Counted from the first letter of the stretch, positions 33,346 to 45,808 are shown. The stretch is 64,000 bases of DNA from Strongyloides papillosus (GCA_005656395.1 SRSI01000050.1:62001-126000), one strand, 5' to 3'. The notes: generated by a model from the sequence alone, not told the origin. A program made the numbers and translations.

Positions 33346-35541
33346 ATGTTAGTAAGATTTCTAACTATTTTGTTAGTAGTATTCATAGATACTATACCCG
33401 TATTTAGTTCAAACAATGCCGAAGATGGAAAAATTCTGTTTGTCGAAGTGAACCCTATTGGTGTTGATACCAATCGTATTAAGCTAATGACTATAAATTT
33501 TAATAGTCTTGAAAAATACGAAACAGAAAAAAAGAGATATTTAAATGTAAAATTTAAAGAAGTTGGAATTGTTCATATTCCTTGGGATGACGTAAAAGAT
33601 AGTTCTAGTGGTTTTCTTTTAGCATATCATCATTTAGGATCAAATCATAACACCTTCTATGCTGTTGGATATTATGAAGGGAATAATTTTGATAATTTGA
33701 AAAGTCATCATGTTTTGTGCCACGTTCGTCAATGTGATCTTGGATTAATGTTTTTTGTTAAAAAACAAGATACTTGGGACCCAAATAATGTAAATGATGT
33801 GCGCACGATTGAAAATACTATTTTGTTAATTATTAAGTCTAGTGATAATATGATGCTATTGAGTACTAGACCATACCATAAAGTAAATATAAGAATAGGT
33901 TTATGTCCTTATATTAATTGGGTACCTAAAAAAGGATTATTAAAATTTATACCAGAGGACCACATTAAAGACAACGGATTTTTTGAAGAAGAAAATGGAT
34001 ATGCACATATAGTGGTACCTTTTTATAAAAAAAATTATGACACAAAAGAATTTATTTGTGGAAAATTAAAACAACCAACAATGCCGGATTTACTTATTGG
34101 ATTTAAACTAAACGAAGATGAAAGAAATATAGAAATAGCAGGAGTAGTCGATCCATTAAAGGAGGAAATAAAATGTGAATCTTCTGATGATCCACGACAC
34201 CATTACCATTTTGGATATTCAGAAACAGATACGAATTATATGTCCGAAAGAATGATGGATGTAATGGAAATTCGTAACAAGGACTCAAATTATAAATTTT
34301 ATGCCGGACAAAAAATATATATTTATAAATGGGATAATATTGCGAGGCAATTGAAAAATAATAACAATTTTGTAAGATTAAAGGACAACCCTAATATTGT
34401 AGAACAACCATGTATAAAAGATTTAAAAAATGATATCAAAGCCAATATATTACCTACAATAGGATCAGTGGAATCGATACAGAAACATCAAAAGAAAAAT
34501 ATATTCTACAGACTTATCAAATCGGATGAATTTTACAGGAAATTTTCATTTAAATGTCTGTCAAAAGTTGAAGGAATGAACCAAGTTCATATGGACGAAT
34601 TCTACTCAAGGAGTGCTGTTTTTTCTATTAAAAATGAGGAAAAGCCGAATATCATTTATACTTTAACTAATAATGAAATAATTTTTGACCGCGAGAATAT
34701 TGGTAACTATGGCTCCTACAGATGTAAGGAATCAAAAGTAACAAGAGTATTTAACAAAAATGTTATCACTATGGATAAAGTATATTATCTTCCCGATGAA
34801 AATTCTGAATTGCCATTGGAGGATTTAAAAAATAGTAATAAGCAATATATTGGTTGTATAAAGCAATACGAATCTCTTGGTGAAATTAAAAAAATAAGGA
34901 TTGAGTTTGGGGAGAATGTTAGGGATCCTGTAGATATTGACAACTTCTCTAACGGCACAGATAAAATAGACATTAAGGAGAATTTAATCATATTAAACAC
35001 GCCTAAGGATGTTCCTGGAGTAATCGTTAAATGCATATATCAAACACCGGCTGATACAACCTTTTACACAAAACGAGAAATTCACTTTCATATTATAGGA
35101 GGTACTGAAGCCATAAATGATACAAGACTTAATGAAATGAAAAAAAATATTGTAACTCAAGGTGGATGTAACACAACACCTTGGATAATAGGAATCGTAG
35201 TTACCGTTATTTTGTTTTGTACCATAATGATTATTTTGATAAGCTTACTTGTTAGAAAGACTGAAAAAGAAAAATATGAAAATAGCTCATCAATGTCACT
35301 ATCTTCTTCAATGTCATCTAATCGTTCAAAAAGCGGCAATAATGGATCAAGCGGTATGGGAGGTGTTAGAAATACAACTGCAGGCAGACGTAGAAATGCT
35401 TTTAAGTCAACAGTTTTAAAAACTAAGAAAAATGGGAAAGATTCTAAATCGTCTACTTCTTCAAGAAATGTAACAAGAAATTCAACTTCCTCAAACCTTA
35501 GTAAAAATTACGCTAAGAACTTTAAATTAGTGGCCAAATAA
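33346..35541 (+). CDS. 731-residue type I membrane protein, tandem copy 1
   Basis: Single-exon gene. Signal peptide at residues 1-21, a large ectodomain with paired-looking cysteines (about 125-130, 190-192, 235 and later pairs), one membrane segment at about 613-636, then a basic, Ser/Gly-rich cytoplasmic tail of 95 residues. ATG 33346 is the first in frame and is followed directly by the signal sequence. An AATAAA lies near 35656. It is a tandem duplicate of 36785-38980. The duplicated DNA spans about 33128-35794 and 36563-39234, so flanks were copied too. No family recognised; a surface-exposed or secretory-pathway protein is inferred from topology only. Confidence 0.8.
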   Translation: MLVRFLTILLVVFIDTIPVFSSNNAEDGKILFVEVNPIGVDTNRIKLMTINFNSLEKYETEKKRYLNVKFKEVGIVHIPWDDVKDSSSGFLLAYHHLGSNHNTFYAVGYYEGNNFDNLKSHHVLCHVRQCDLGLMFFVKKQDTWDPNNVNDVRTIENTILLIIKSSDNMMLLSTRPYHKVNIRIGLCPYINWVPKKGLLKFIPEDHIKDNGFFEEENGYAHIVVPFYKKNYDTKEFICGKLKQPTMPDLLIGFKLNEDERNIEIAGVVDPLKEEIKCESSDDPRHHYHFGYSETDTNYMSERMMDVMEIRNKDSNYKFYAGQKIYIYKWDNIARQLKNNNNFVRLKDNPNIVEQPCIKDLKNDIKANILPTIGSVESIQKHQKKNIFYRLIKSDEFYRKFSFKCLSKVEGMNQVHMDEFYSRSAVFSIKNEEKPNIIYTLTNNEIIFDRENIGNYGSYRCKESKVTRVFNKNVITMDKVYYLPDENSELPLEDLKNSNKQYIGCIKQYESLGEIKKIRIEFGENVRDPVDIDNFSNGTDKIDIKENLIILNTPKDVPGVIVKCIYQTPADTTFYTKREIHFHIIGGTEAINDTRLNEMKKNIVTQGGCNTTPWIIGIVVTVILFCTIMIILISLLVRKTEKEKYENSSSMSLSSSMSSNRSKSGNNGSSGMGGVRNTTAGRRRNAFKSTVLKTKKNGKDSKSSTSSRNVTRNSTSSNLSKNYAKNFKLVAK

Positions 35542-36784
35542 TGGTACAAAACATTATGTAGTAAACTTTTTTGTAGCAATGATAAACTTTTAATATATTT
35601 TTTGTGGTCAAATTAATTATAATTTAATTGTCAAAATGTAAATTGTTACAGCATGAATAAATTCATAAAAAATTCTGAAAAATTAGTTTTAATTTATAAT
35701 ATGTTTTTTTTAATGTGAGGTACTAATGATTTATTAGTAGTACATAAAATTATCCCTCTCTAATAAAGAGATTCACTCATATTTATCATAAATATTAAAT
35801 ATTCAGATTGATTAAAATTTCAACATATTTTAATAAATTTTTAATACTTTTTCACTACAATAAAACATCAGTTTAATGATAAGCCTTCTTCTATCATTTA
35901 AAATTTGTATGATTATTTTCGAGTCATTAATTTAAATGCAAAATTTATTCCATAGCAAAAAAATAAGAGTACCAATATTATCACTTTTATGGCTATATTT
36001 AAATTTCATTATTTTTTATAATTAGATAGTCAGAAAATGTATCTTTTCCTAATTTAAGGGAAAAGTATTTTCAGACATTTTTAACCATAATTGGTCATGT
36101 AATCCTTAACAGCGCTTTTTCATATCTCTAGCTTCATTTTATATAGAGAATAACTTTTTTTTAGATGCTAAAAGTAATTTATGACTTATTTACAAGATCT
36201 GATTCCAGAAGAATTGGAGATATAATTCAATAGATATCAATAGTAAACTAGATATGTTATGGGCCAAAAAACAAATAACCATTCTTTTAAAAACATCAAT
36301 TACTTAATACCTAATTACTTAATGGAAACTTGATGAAAACAAAGAAAAAAATTGTACATAAATCTTAGTCTAACTTAAATAGTCAAGTTGTTACGAAGTC
36401 TATTGCTTAAGAAAAAAAGAGTTTTATTAACTTAAATATCAAATTATGTGCTGGAGGAGCAACGAGCAGAGTATGTTTCTACATACCAGTATTTATTTAT
36501 AAAAGGAATAAAAAATTTTTATTTTAATAAAGTAATACTAATGACAATAAAGATAGATAACTATTTGATATACTATTGTAATCATGTTTTTTTAGAGGAA
36601 AAATGTTTCAATAAAAATGATACCTTACTCAATTCATTTACATTCTTATCATTTATGCAAAAAAAAATTCTATTCACATTTTTATTAATTATACCATAAA
36701 GTTAGAATAAATATATGCAAATTTCAGTAAAAAAATTTATTATTTTAAAATGAGAAATATTAATGTAATTTATCTTATTTTACA
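35542..36784. other. intergenic region between tandem copies
   Basis: Starts with the shared 3' flank of copy 1 (to about 35794), then a long copy of repeat R (35765-36475), then the shared 5' flank of copy 2 (from about 36563). A small frame at 36448-36699 falls in repeat and flank sequence and is not credible. Confidence 0.55.
35765..36475. repeat. dispersed repeat R, longest copy
   Basis: Contains both the left half seen at 24.8 kb and the right half seen at 22.4 kb and in the saposin array: TTTATCATAAAT, CACTACAATAAAAC, AAGGGAAAAG near 36054, ATGGGCCAAAAAACAAATAACC near 36258, and CGAAGTCTATTGCTTAAG near 36392. This is the best copy from which to define the element. No coding capacity. 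Confidence 0.5.
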
Positions 36785-38980
36785 ATGTTAGGGAGATTTC
36801 TACCCATCTTGTTAATAGTATTCAAAGATACTATACCTGTATTTAGTCATAGCAATGACGAATATGGAACCATTCGACTTTCCGGAACAACGTTTGCGGG
36901 TAATCTTAATGATCATTATGAACTAATGACTATAAATTTTAATAGTCTTGAAAAATACGAAACAGAAAAAAAGAGATATTTAAATGTAAAATTTAAAGAA
37001 ATTGGAATTGTTCATATTCCCTGGGATAATTTTAAAAGTGATTTTGGTGGTTTTGCTGTAAGATATGATTTTTCAAGACCAATTTATGACATTTCTTATG
37101 CTGTTGGATATTATGAAGGGAATAATTATGATTATTTGAAATTACATTATGTTTTGTGCAACATTCGTCAATGTGATCTTGGATTAATGTTTTTTGTTAA
37201 AACACAGGATGCTTGGGATTTAAATAATGTAAATGATGTGCGCACGATTGAAAATACTGTTTTGTTAACTATTAAGTCAAGTGATAATATGATGCTATTG
37301 AGTACTAGACCATACCATAAAGTAAATATAAGAATAGGTTTATGTCCTTATATTAATTGGGTACCTAGAAAAGGATTATTAAAATTTTTACCGGAAAACC
37401 ACATTAAAGACAACGGATTTTTTGAAGAAGAAAATGGATATGCACATATAGTGGTACCTTTTTATAAAAAAAATTATGCCACAAAAGAATTTATTTGTGG
37501 AAAATTGAAGCAACCAACAATGCCGGATTTACTTATTGGGTTTAAATTAAAAGAAGATGATAAAAATATAGAAATAGCAGGAGTAGTTGATCCATTAAAG
37601 GAGGAAATAAAATGCAAATCTTCTGATGACCCACGACATTATTACCATTTCGGATATTCAGAAATAGATACAAATTATATGTCTGACAGAATAATGGATG
37701 CAATGGAGATTCGTAATAAGGACTCAAATTATAAATTTTATGCCGGACAAAAAATATATATTTATAAATGGAAAAATATTGCAGGTGAATTAATAAATCA
37801 TAATAAAATCATAAGATTAACGCACAATCCTGGTGTTGAAGAACAACCATGTATAAAAAACTTAAAAAATGATATACAAGCTAATATCCTGCCTACAATA
37901 GGATCAGTGGATTCAATACAGAAGCATCAAAAGAAAAATATATTTTACCGGCTAATCAAACTAAACGATCTCAACAAAATACATACTTTTAGATGTCTAT
38001 CAAAAGTTGAAGGAATGAACCAAGTTCATATGGACGAATTCTACTCAAGAAGTGCTGTTTTTTCTATTAAAAATGAGGAGAAGCCGAATATCATTTATAC
38101 TTTAACTAAAAATGAAATAATTTTTGACCGCGAGAATATTAGTAACTATGGCTCCTACAGATGTAAGGAATCAAAAGTAACAAGAGTATTTAACAAAAAT
38201 GTCGTCACTATGGATAAAGTATATTATCTTCCCGATGAAAATTCTGAATTGCCATTGGAGGATTTAAAAAATAGTAATAAGCAATATATTGGTTGTATAA
38301 AGCAATACGAATCTCTTGGTGAAATTAAAAAAATAAGGATTGAATTTGGGGAGAACGTCAGGGATCCTGTAGATATTGACAACTTCTCTAACGGCCCAGA
38401 TAAAATAGACATCAAGGAGAATTTAATCATATTAAACACGCCTAAGGATGTTCCTGGAGTAATCGTTAAATGCATATATCAAACACCGGCTGATACAACC
38501 TTTTACACAAAACGAGAAATTCACTTTCATATTATAGGATGTACTGAAGCCATAAATGATACAAGACTTAATGAAATGAAAAAAAATATTGTAACTCAAG
38601 GTGGATGTAACACAACACCTTGGATAATAGGAATCGTAGTTACCGTTATTTTGTTTTGTATCATAATGATTATTTTGATAAGCTTACTTGTTAGAAAGAC
38701 TGAAAAAGAAAAATATGGAAATAGCTCATCAATGTCACTATCTTCTTCAATGTCATCTAATCGTTCCAAAAGTGGGAATAATGGATCAAGCGGTATGGGA
38801 GGTGTTAGAAATACAACTGCAGGCAGACGTAGAAATGCTTTTAAGTCAACTGTTTTAAAAACTAAGAAAAATGGGAAAGATTCTAAATCGTCTACTTCTT
38901 CAAGAAATGTAACAAGAAATTCAACTTCCTCAAACCTTAGTAAAAATTACGCTAAGAACTTTAAATTAGTAGCCAAATAA
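36785..38980 (+). CDS. 731-residue type I membrane protein, tandem copy 2
   Basis: Single-exon paralogue of 33346-35541 with identical length and topology: signal peptide, ectodomain, membrane segment at about 613-636, Ser-rich tail. The last 325 residues are almost identical between copies. Differences cluster at residues 22-47, 82-106 and about 325-400. That pattern suggests either diversifying selection on exposed parts or gene conversion homogenising the rest. Function unknown. Confidence 0.8.
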   Translation: MLGRFLPILLIVFKDTIPVFSHSNDEYGTIRLSGTTFAGNLNDHYELMTINFNSLEKYETEKKRYLNVKFKEIGIVHIPWDNFKSDFGGFAVRYDFSRPIYDISYAVGYYEGNNYDYLKLHYVLCNIRQCDLGLMFFVKTQDAWDLNNVNDVRTIENTVLLTIKSSDNMMLLSTRPYHKVNIRIGLCPYINWVPRKGLLKFLPENHIKDNGFFEEENGYAHIVVPFYKKNYATKEFICGKLKQPTMPDLLIGFKLKEDDKNIEIAGVVDPLKEEIKCKSSDDPRHYYHFGYSEIDTNYMSDRIMDAMEIRNKDSNYKFYAGQKIYIYKWKNIAGELINHNKIIRLTHNPGVEEQPCIKNLKNDIQANILPTIGSVDSIQKHQKKNIFYRLIKLNDLNKIHTFRCLSKVEGMNQVHMDEFYSRSAVFSIKNEEKPNIIYTLTKNEIIFDRENISNYGSYRCKESKVTRVFNKNVVTMDKVYYLPDENSELPLEDLKNSNKQYIGCIKQYESLGEIKKIRIEFGENVRDPVDIDNFSNGPDKIDIKENLIILNTPKDVPGVIVKCIYQTPADTTFYTKREIHFHIIGCTEAINDTRLNEMKKNIVTQGGCNTTPWIIGIVVTVILFCIIMIILISLLVRKTEKEKYGNSSSMSLSSSMSSNRSKSGNNGSSGMGGVRNTTAGRRRNAFKSTVLKTKKNGKDSKSSTSSRNVTRNSTSSNLSKNYAKNFKLVAK

Positions 38981-39626
38981 TGGTACAAAACATTATGTAG
39001 TAAACTTTTTTGTAGCAATGATAAACTTTTAATCTATTTTTTGTGGTCAAATTAATTATAATTTAATTGTCAAAATGTAAATTGTTACAACATGAATAAA
39101 TTCATAAAAAATTCTGAAAAATTACTTTTAATTTACAATATGTTTTTTTTAATGTGAGATACTAATGATTTATTTGTAGTACATAAAATTATCCCTCTCT
39201 AATAAAGAGATTCACTCATATTTATCATAAATACAGTTGTTAAAATTAAATAGTTTGACTGATTAAAATTCCATCATAATTGTTCATGTTTTATTTAAAT
39301 ATTATTAACAATTTTAACATACGACATTAAAAATAAAATCTCATCATTGGATGACTATTAAAATGTTCTTAAATTATGAATATTACGTAAACAAATGCTT
39401 TTATTTATTTTTAGTTAAATTGATACAAAATATCTTTAAAATTATCGTTTTAAAGATAATAATTTCTACTTTGAGTTTATTTCATTCTGTATGCTTTTAG
39501 AACATTAACTTTTTCCTAGATTCTAGTTCTCATTTTTTTGTGATTTTTTACAGTATATTTAAAATTAAAAGCACTATAGTTAAAATATATCATATATTTA
39601 AAAGTTTAATTTTTTGAATTAGTTAT
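38981..39626. other. intergenic region
   Basis: The first 250 bp are the shared 3' flank of the 731-residue gene pair. A short left-end fragment of repeat R follows at about 39215-39290. The remainder leads into the 3' end of the first saposin-like gene, which lacks the GC-richer downstream block found in the other units, so the array boundary is here. Confidence 0.5.
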
Positions 39627-39960
39627 TCAACATAAATGAAGCTCGTTGCAAACTACTGTTGAATTTGAGTCTTTTTCTATCTTTTTTATTATCTCATCAC
39701 CTTCACGAATCACATATTCCCTACAAATTGAATCAAAAGGTTGTTTACCAAGAGTAACTTTATCACAAATATTTGCTGCTTCCTAAAAATTTGAATACAT
39801 CTAAAAAATTAGTTTTACTTACATTAATAATATTTATTTCATCTTGATCTAATAGTTGTTTTAATTCGTCAACAAGGGCAGTACATCCATCGCATAAATA
39901 AGATCCTTCTATTGTTAAGAAAATATTGAAAACTAGTAGGAGAACTGTTAAAAATTTCAT
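39627..39960 (-). CDS. saposin-B-like secreted protein 1
   Basis: Exons 39960-39823 and 39782-39627, phase-0 intron of 40 nt, 97 residues. Signal peptide of about 19 residues, then one SapB-type domain with six cysteines at 23, 26, 52, 66, 91 and 97 (C-x2-C ... C ... C ... C-x5-C). Saposin-fold proteins bind lipid, and nematode members (caenopores) act on microbial membranes in the gut (family knowledge; activity here is inferred). An in-frame ATG lies five codons upstream at 39975, but 39960 aligns with the start of every other copy. Nearly identical to gene 2. Promoter has the TGATAA pair. Confidence 0.85.
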
Positions 39961-39994
39961 TGTTTTTAATTGCATCTAACCAAAAATTGTCTGG

Positions 39995-40035
39995 ATATAA
40001 ATATAAAGTTTTTATCAAGAGATGTACTCTTATCA
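39995..40035 (-). promoter_or_regulatory. TATA and paired TGATAA, gene 1
   Basis: TATA run 39995-40007; TGATAA on the minus strand at 40017-40012 and 40035-40030. TGATAA is the core site of intestinal GATA factors (ELT-2 type) in nematodes; its use here is inferred. Confidence 0.6.
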
Positions 40036-41188
40036 ATACATAATCTCCGTAAAAAGTCTAGATTATTTTTTAAACTAATATGATTGAATGTTTTTTTTAT
40101 GTAATTATTGGAAGTTTTATGATTTAAATGGCATGTCACTTAACTTTAAAATGTGATTTCTAGAATAATTTACAAAAAAAATATGATAAAAAGATCAGGT
40201 GATAAGAAAATGATAATATGATGTCTACAATAGAAAGAAATAAAAAGAATTTAATTATTCATCATCATAGCTCTTTTTAAAGCTAACTAATTTTTATGAA
40301 TAAATGGTCAAAAGATGTATTTTTTCCTTAATTTAGGGAAAGAATACTTCCATAGTTTTCAGGCGGAATGCCAAGTAATGATCAAGCAGAGATGACCATT
40401 TCGAAAAAGAAATTAAAATTTAAATAGCGTTAAATTAGCTTTAAGTTGATGAGGACAAAAGTAATGTTTATTATCTAAATCTGATTCCAACTTAAAAATT
40501 GAAAACATTTTGAAGTTTATTACTTAACAGTAAAATAGTTTTGCTCAATTAAGTGCCATTTCTTTTATTTTTTTAAAAAGAAATATTTTTTTATTAAAAA
40601 TTTGTTTTAGACAGATAGAACAATATTATGATAATTGTTTTAAGATTTTTTTGGACTAAACAATTATAATTCGAATACATTGGAGATTAAACAAAATGAT
40701 GTAAAAATATGGCCTTCCGCTTGTGTCATCAAAATTATATATTTTTACTAGCATTTATGTATACTTTATAGTTTCAAACATTTCGAAAAATCATTTATAA
40801 TAAATTCACATAAAGTAGTTTTGTGATTAAAATTATACGAAGATTCTTAAATGTACCGTAGAATTAATTAAAAGTTAAAGTTTTGTACAAAACTTAATTT
40901 TATAAATATGAAAAATATTATTTAAGAACGATTAAAAAAATACTTTTACTGAATTCTAATAAAATCAAGTGTTTAAAATATCTAAAAGTTACATATCAAA
41001 TCATCGATTCAAATATAAGAATTTAATTTTAAGTTTTATTTTTTCAGAATATTATTAGAGTGTTATTCTTGTTTCAGACTTAAACCTCTCATCGTGTTAA
41101 GATTTTATTCATGGTTTCACAAAAATCAGTAAATTTTTAGTTGAAATATATCAAAGATTTAAAAGACAACTTCTTTTGAATTAGTTAT

Positions 41189-41523
41189 TCAACATAAATG
41201 AAGCTCGTTGCAAACTACTGTTGAATTTGAGTCTTTTTCTATCTTTTTTATTATCTCATCACCTTCACGAATCACATATTCCCTACAAATTGAATCAAAA
41301 GGTTGTTTACCAAGAGTAACTTTATCACAAATATTTGCTGCTTCCTAAAAATTTGAATACATCTAGAAAAATTAGTTTTACTTACATTAATAATATTTAT
41401 TTCATCTTGATCTAATAGTTGTTTTAATTCTTCAACAAGGGCAGTACATCCATCGCATAAATAAGATCCTTCTATTGTTAAGAAAATATTGAAAACTAGT
41501 AGGAGAACTGTTAAAAATTTCAT
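41189..41523 (-). CDS. saposin-B-like secreted protein 2
   Basis: Exons 41523-41386 and 41344-41189, with a 41-nt intron (one base longer than in gene 1), 97 residues. Mature protein is almost identical to gene 1 (one D/E change at residue 31 seen). Same six-cysteine pattern. An upstream in-frame ATG at 41538 is also shared with gene 1. The pair is the youngest duplication in the array. Confidence 0.85.
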
Positions 41524-41557
41524 TGTTTTTAATTGCATCTAAACAAAAATTGTCTGG

Positions 41558-41598
41558 ATATAAATATAAAGTTTTTATCAAGAGATGTACTCTTATCA
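41558..41598 (-). promoter_or_regulatory. TATA and paired TGATAA, gene 2
   Basis: TATA 41558-41570; TGATAA at 41580-41575 and 41598-41593. Confidence 0.6.
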
Positions 41599-42752
41599 AT
41601 ACATAATCTCCGTAAAAAGTCTAGATTATTTTTTAAACTAATATGATTGAATGTTTTTTTTATGTAATTATTGGAAGTTTTATGATTTAAATGGCATGTC
41701 ACTTAACTTTAAAATGTGATTTCTAGAATAATTTACAAAAAAAAATATGATAAAAAGATCAGGTGATAAGAAAATGATAATATGATGTCTATAATAGAAA
41801 GAAATAAAAAGAATTTAATTATTCATCATCATAGCTCTTTTTAAAGCTATCTAATTTTTATGAATAAATGGTCAAAAGATGAATTTTTTCCTTAATTTAG
41901 GGAAAGAATACTTCCATAGTTTTCAGTGGAAATGCCAAGATTTGGGCCAAAGACAGATGGCCATTTTGACAAAGAAATTAAAAGTAAATAGCTGTAAATT
42001 AGCTTTAAGTTGATGAGGACAAAAGAAAGGTTTATTTTCTAAATCTGATTCCAAGTTAATGATTGAAAACATTATGAAGTTTATTACTTAACAGTAAAAT
42101 AGTTTTGCTCAATTAAGTGCCATTTCTTTCATTTTTTTTAAAAAGAAATATTTTTTTTATTAAAAATTTGTTTTAGACAGATAGAACAATATTATGATAA
42201 TTGTCTTAGAATTTTTTGGACTAAACAGTTTTAATTCGAATACATTAGAGATTAAACAAAACGATGTAAAGATATGGCCATCCGCTTGTGTCATCAAAAT
42301 TATACATTTTTACTAGCATTAATGTATACTTTATAGCTTCAAACAATTCGAAAAATCATTTATAATAAATTCAGATAAAGTTGTGGTTGTGATTAAAATT
42401 ACTTAAAGATACTTGTATGTACCGTGAAATTAATTTCTAAATTAATGTTTTATGAAAAATTTTATAAATGTTAAAAACATTATTTAAAAAACAATTTTCA
42501 AAAAGTACTTTTATTGAATTCTAATTGAATTAAGTTATAAAAAACATATGAATGTTAGATATCAAATCATCGATTTAAAGAAGAAAATTTAATTTTGGAT
42601 TTAATTTATTCAGAATATTATTAGAGTGTTATTCTTGTTTCAGACTCAAACCTCTCATCGTAATGGGATTTTATTCACGATATAACAAAAATAAAAACTT
42701 TTAATTGAAATATATCAATGATTTAATAGTAAATTTCTTTTCAATTAGTAAT

Positions 42753-43086
42753 TCAACAAAAATGAAGTTTACTGCAAACAATATTCGGTTCTTCGTACTT
42801 TTCTATATATTTTATTATCTCATCACCTTTACGAACCACGTATTTCCTGCAAATTGAGTCAAAAGGTTGTTTTTTAAAAGTAACTTTATCACATATAGTT
42901 GCCATTTTCTAAAAGTTAGAGTATATATAAATAATTAGTATAACTTACGCTGATAATATCCGGTTCATCCTCATCTATTAATTTTTTTACTTCGTTGATA
43001 ACGTCAATACACAAACGACATGAAATAGATTGTTCGAATGTTATAAGAATTTTAAAAGTTAGTAGGAAAAATATTAAAAATTTCAT
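42753..43086 (-). CDS. saposin-B-like secreted protein 3
   Basis: Exons 43086-42949 and 42908-42753, GTAAGT donor, 97 residues, cysteines at 23, 26, 52, 66, 91 and 97. Closest to genes 1-2 in the second exon (VCDK-type helix, QPFDSIC and a C-terminal KLHFC) but clearly diverged in the first. Both exons are short and easily missed; they were found by aligning the unit to its neighbours. Confidence 0.8.
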
Positions 43087-43122
43087 TTTTTAGAAATTAC
43101 ATTTAGTAACAGTTTATTCCGG

Positions 43123-43163
43123 ATATATATACAAAATGTTTATCAAATGATGTACTTTTATCA
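43123..43163 (-). promoter_or_regulatory. TATA and paired TGATAA, gene 3
   Basis: TATA 43123-43131; TGATAA at 43145-43140 and 43163-43158. Confidence 0.6.
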
Positions 43164-44263
43164 ATTTATAACCTTTTTAAAAAGTCTAGATTATTTTCTG
43201 AACTTGTATAATCGAAAGCATTTTGATCCAATTATTGAAATTTTTATCATTTAAATGGCATGTAGCATAATTTTAAAGTGTAATTTTTAGGAAAATTTAA
43301 AAAAAAAAGATAAAATATCAGGTGATAGAAAGTTCAATATGATTTTTATAACAAAAGGTAATAAAAAAACTAAATTAGCTATCATTATAGCTCTTTATAA
43401 AGCTAACCATTTTTTATAAATATATGATCAAAAGATGTATTTTTCTCCCAAATTAACGGGGATTTTATTTTATAGTACTCAAAAAAAGCCAAAATATGGA
43501 CTAAAGAGAGATGGACATTTAAAAGAAACAACTAAATAGTTATAGTTTAACTTGGTTTCAATGTTAATAACGTTAATTAAAAAATAAAGTTTATTTGATA
43601 GATCTCAATCTAACTTAAAAATTAAAAACACTACGAAGTTTTACTGCCTAACATTAAAAAGACTTTTGATCTATTAAGTGTCACTTCATTCATTTATTCA
43701 AAAAAAAAGAATCATACTAAAAATTTGTTTGAATAGATATAGCAATATTATAATAATTGTTTTGTAATATTTTTAGACTCACAAATTCAATATAGAATAC
43801 ATTTTGAAGCTAAACAAATCTATGCATGGATACGGCCTTCGGCTTGTATTATAACAAATGTAAATTTTTTTGACATTAACTTATATTTTATAGTTTAAAA
43901 CAATTATAAGCAGTGATTATGATTAAAATTGAACAAAGAGGCTTGTATATACAGTAGAATTTCTTAGCAAATTAAAGTTTTGTACAAAACTTAATTTTAT
44001 AAACATCAAAAATATTATTTAAAAAAACGGCTTAAGAAAATACATTTATTGAATTTTAATTGAATAAAGTGATAAAAAACATATAAAATATATATATCAA
44101 ATCATCACTTCAAAGATGAGAATTCAATTTTAAGTTTATTTATTCTGTTAGTATTAGATTATTATTCTTGTTTCAGATTCAAGCCTCTCATCTCGTAAAG
44201 ATTTCTCTTACTGTATCAGAAAAATCAAAAATTTTTTAATTAAAACATATAAAAGATTTTAAG

Positions 44264-44627
44264 CTAAAATGCTGAATCATTTTTTGGACATAAACCAAGA
44301 TCACTACAAAATGACGTTGTATCTTTAAGATCAACTTTCTTTATGTTCATGATATCAACTACATGAAGCGCTAATGTCTTACAAGCTGAGTAAAAATATC
44401 CTTTTTTAGAAGCAATTTTATGACATATAACTGCCATATCCTAAAAATTGGAATACGTGCAAATAATTGGCATAACTTACATTAGTGGTTTTTATCCCAT
44501 CTTGATATGTCAATATTTTTCTCATATCATCAAAAAGATTAGTGCAGGTATTGCATAAAAAGTATTCTTGTTCTTGACATGTTAAAAGAACGTTTAAAGA
44601 TAGTAGGAAAAATACTAAAAATTTCAT
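44264..44627 (-). CDS. saposin-B-like secreted protein 4
   Basis: Exons 44627-44481 and 44440-44264, 107 residues. Signal peptide includes an extra Cys at 17. Domain cysteines are at 25, 28, 55, 69, 94 and 100, followed by a seven-residue tail (PKNDSAF) after the last Cys that only gene 5 shares. Genes 4 and 5 form a subfamily with longer spacing before the intron. Confidence 0.82.
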
Positions 44628-44662
44628 TTTTTAAAATTATACTTGACAGCAAATAATTTTAG

Positions 44663-44703
44663 ATATATATATAAAATTTTTATCAAAATATGCACTTTTA
44701 TCA
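44663..44703 (-). promoter_or_regulatory. TATA and paired TGATAA, gene 4
   Basis: TATA 44663-44674; TGATAA at 44685-44680 and 44703-44698. Confidence 0.6.
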
Positions 44704-45808
44704 CACATAATCTTTAAAGAAGATCTGGATTAATTTTTAGATTAATATGATCAGAAATAATTTTAATGTAGATATTAAGATATTAGTCATTTAAATGGAT
44801 TGTAACTTAATTTAAAAATGTAGTTTGTATAAAAATTTACAAAAAAAAGAAGATTATAATATCAATTGATAGAAAAAGATAATATGATTTCCATAACAAT
44901 AAATAAAAAAACTAAATTGATCATCATCATATCTCCTTTTTTAAAACTAACCAATTCTTATAAACAAATGGTTAGAAAATATATTTTTTCATAAATTAAC
45001 GAAGATACTACTTTCATAGTATTCAGAAAAAAAATTCCAAGCTATGACTAAAGAGAGATGGTCATTTTGAAGAAAAAATCAAAAGTCAAATAGCTGTAAC
45101 TTGGATGAAACTTATTGAAAATAATAAAAATGAAGTTTATTTTATAGATCTCAATCTAACTTAAAAATTAAAAAGACTACGAAGTTTATTGTTCAACATT
45201 GAAAAGATTTTTGCTCTATTAAGTGTCAATTCTTTCATTTATTCAAAAAAATGAATCATACTAAAAATTTGTTTTAATAAATAAAGCAATATCATAATAA
45301 TTATTTTGTAATATTATTTAGACTAACGAATTCAAGTGAGAGTACATTTGGAAGTTAAATAAATCCAAGTTCAGATATAGCTTTCGATTTGTATCATAAC
45401 AAATATACATTTTTTTGACATTAACCTATATTTTATAGTTTAAAACAATTATAAGCAGTGATTGCGATTAAAATTGAACAAAGAGGTTGTATATACAGTA
45501 GAATTTGTTAGCAAATTAAAGTTTTGTGCAAAACTTAATTTTATAAATATCAAAAATATTATTTAAAAAAACGGCTTAAAAAAAATACATTTATTGAATT
45601 TTAATTGAATAAAGTGATAAAAAACATATAAAATATATATATCAAATCATCACTTCAAAGATGAGAATTCAATTTTAAGTTTATTTATTCAGTTAGTATT
45701 AGATTATTATTCTTGTTTCAGATTCAAGCCTCTCATCTTGTAAAGATTTCTCTTACGGTATCAGAAAAATCAAAAAATTTTTAATTAAAACATATAATAG
45801 ATTTTAAG

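Noticed and set aside
34785..35036. 83-codon minus-strand frames in both 731-residue genes
   Set aside because: Their conservation simply mirrors the near-identical coding strand.
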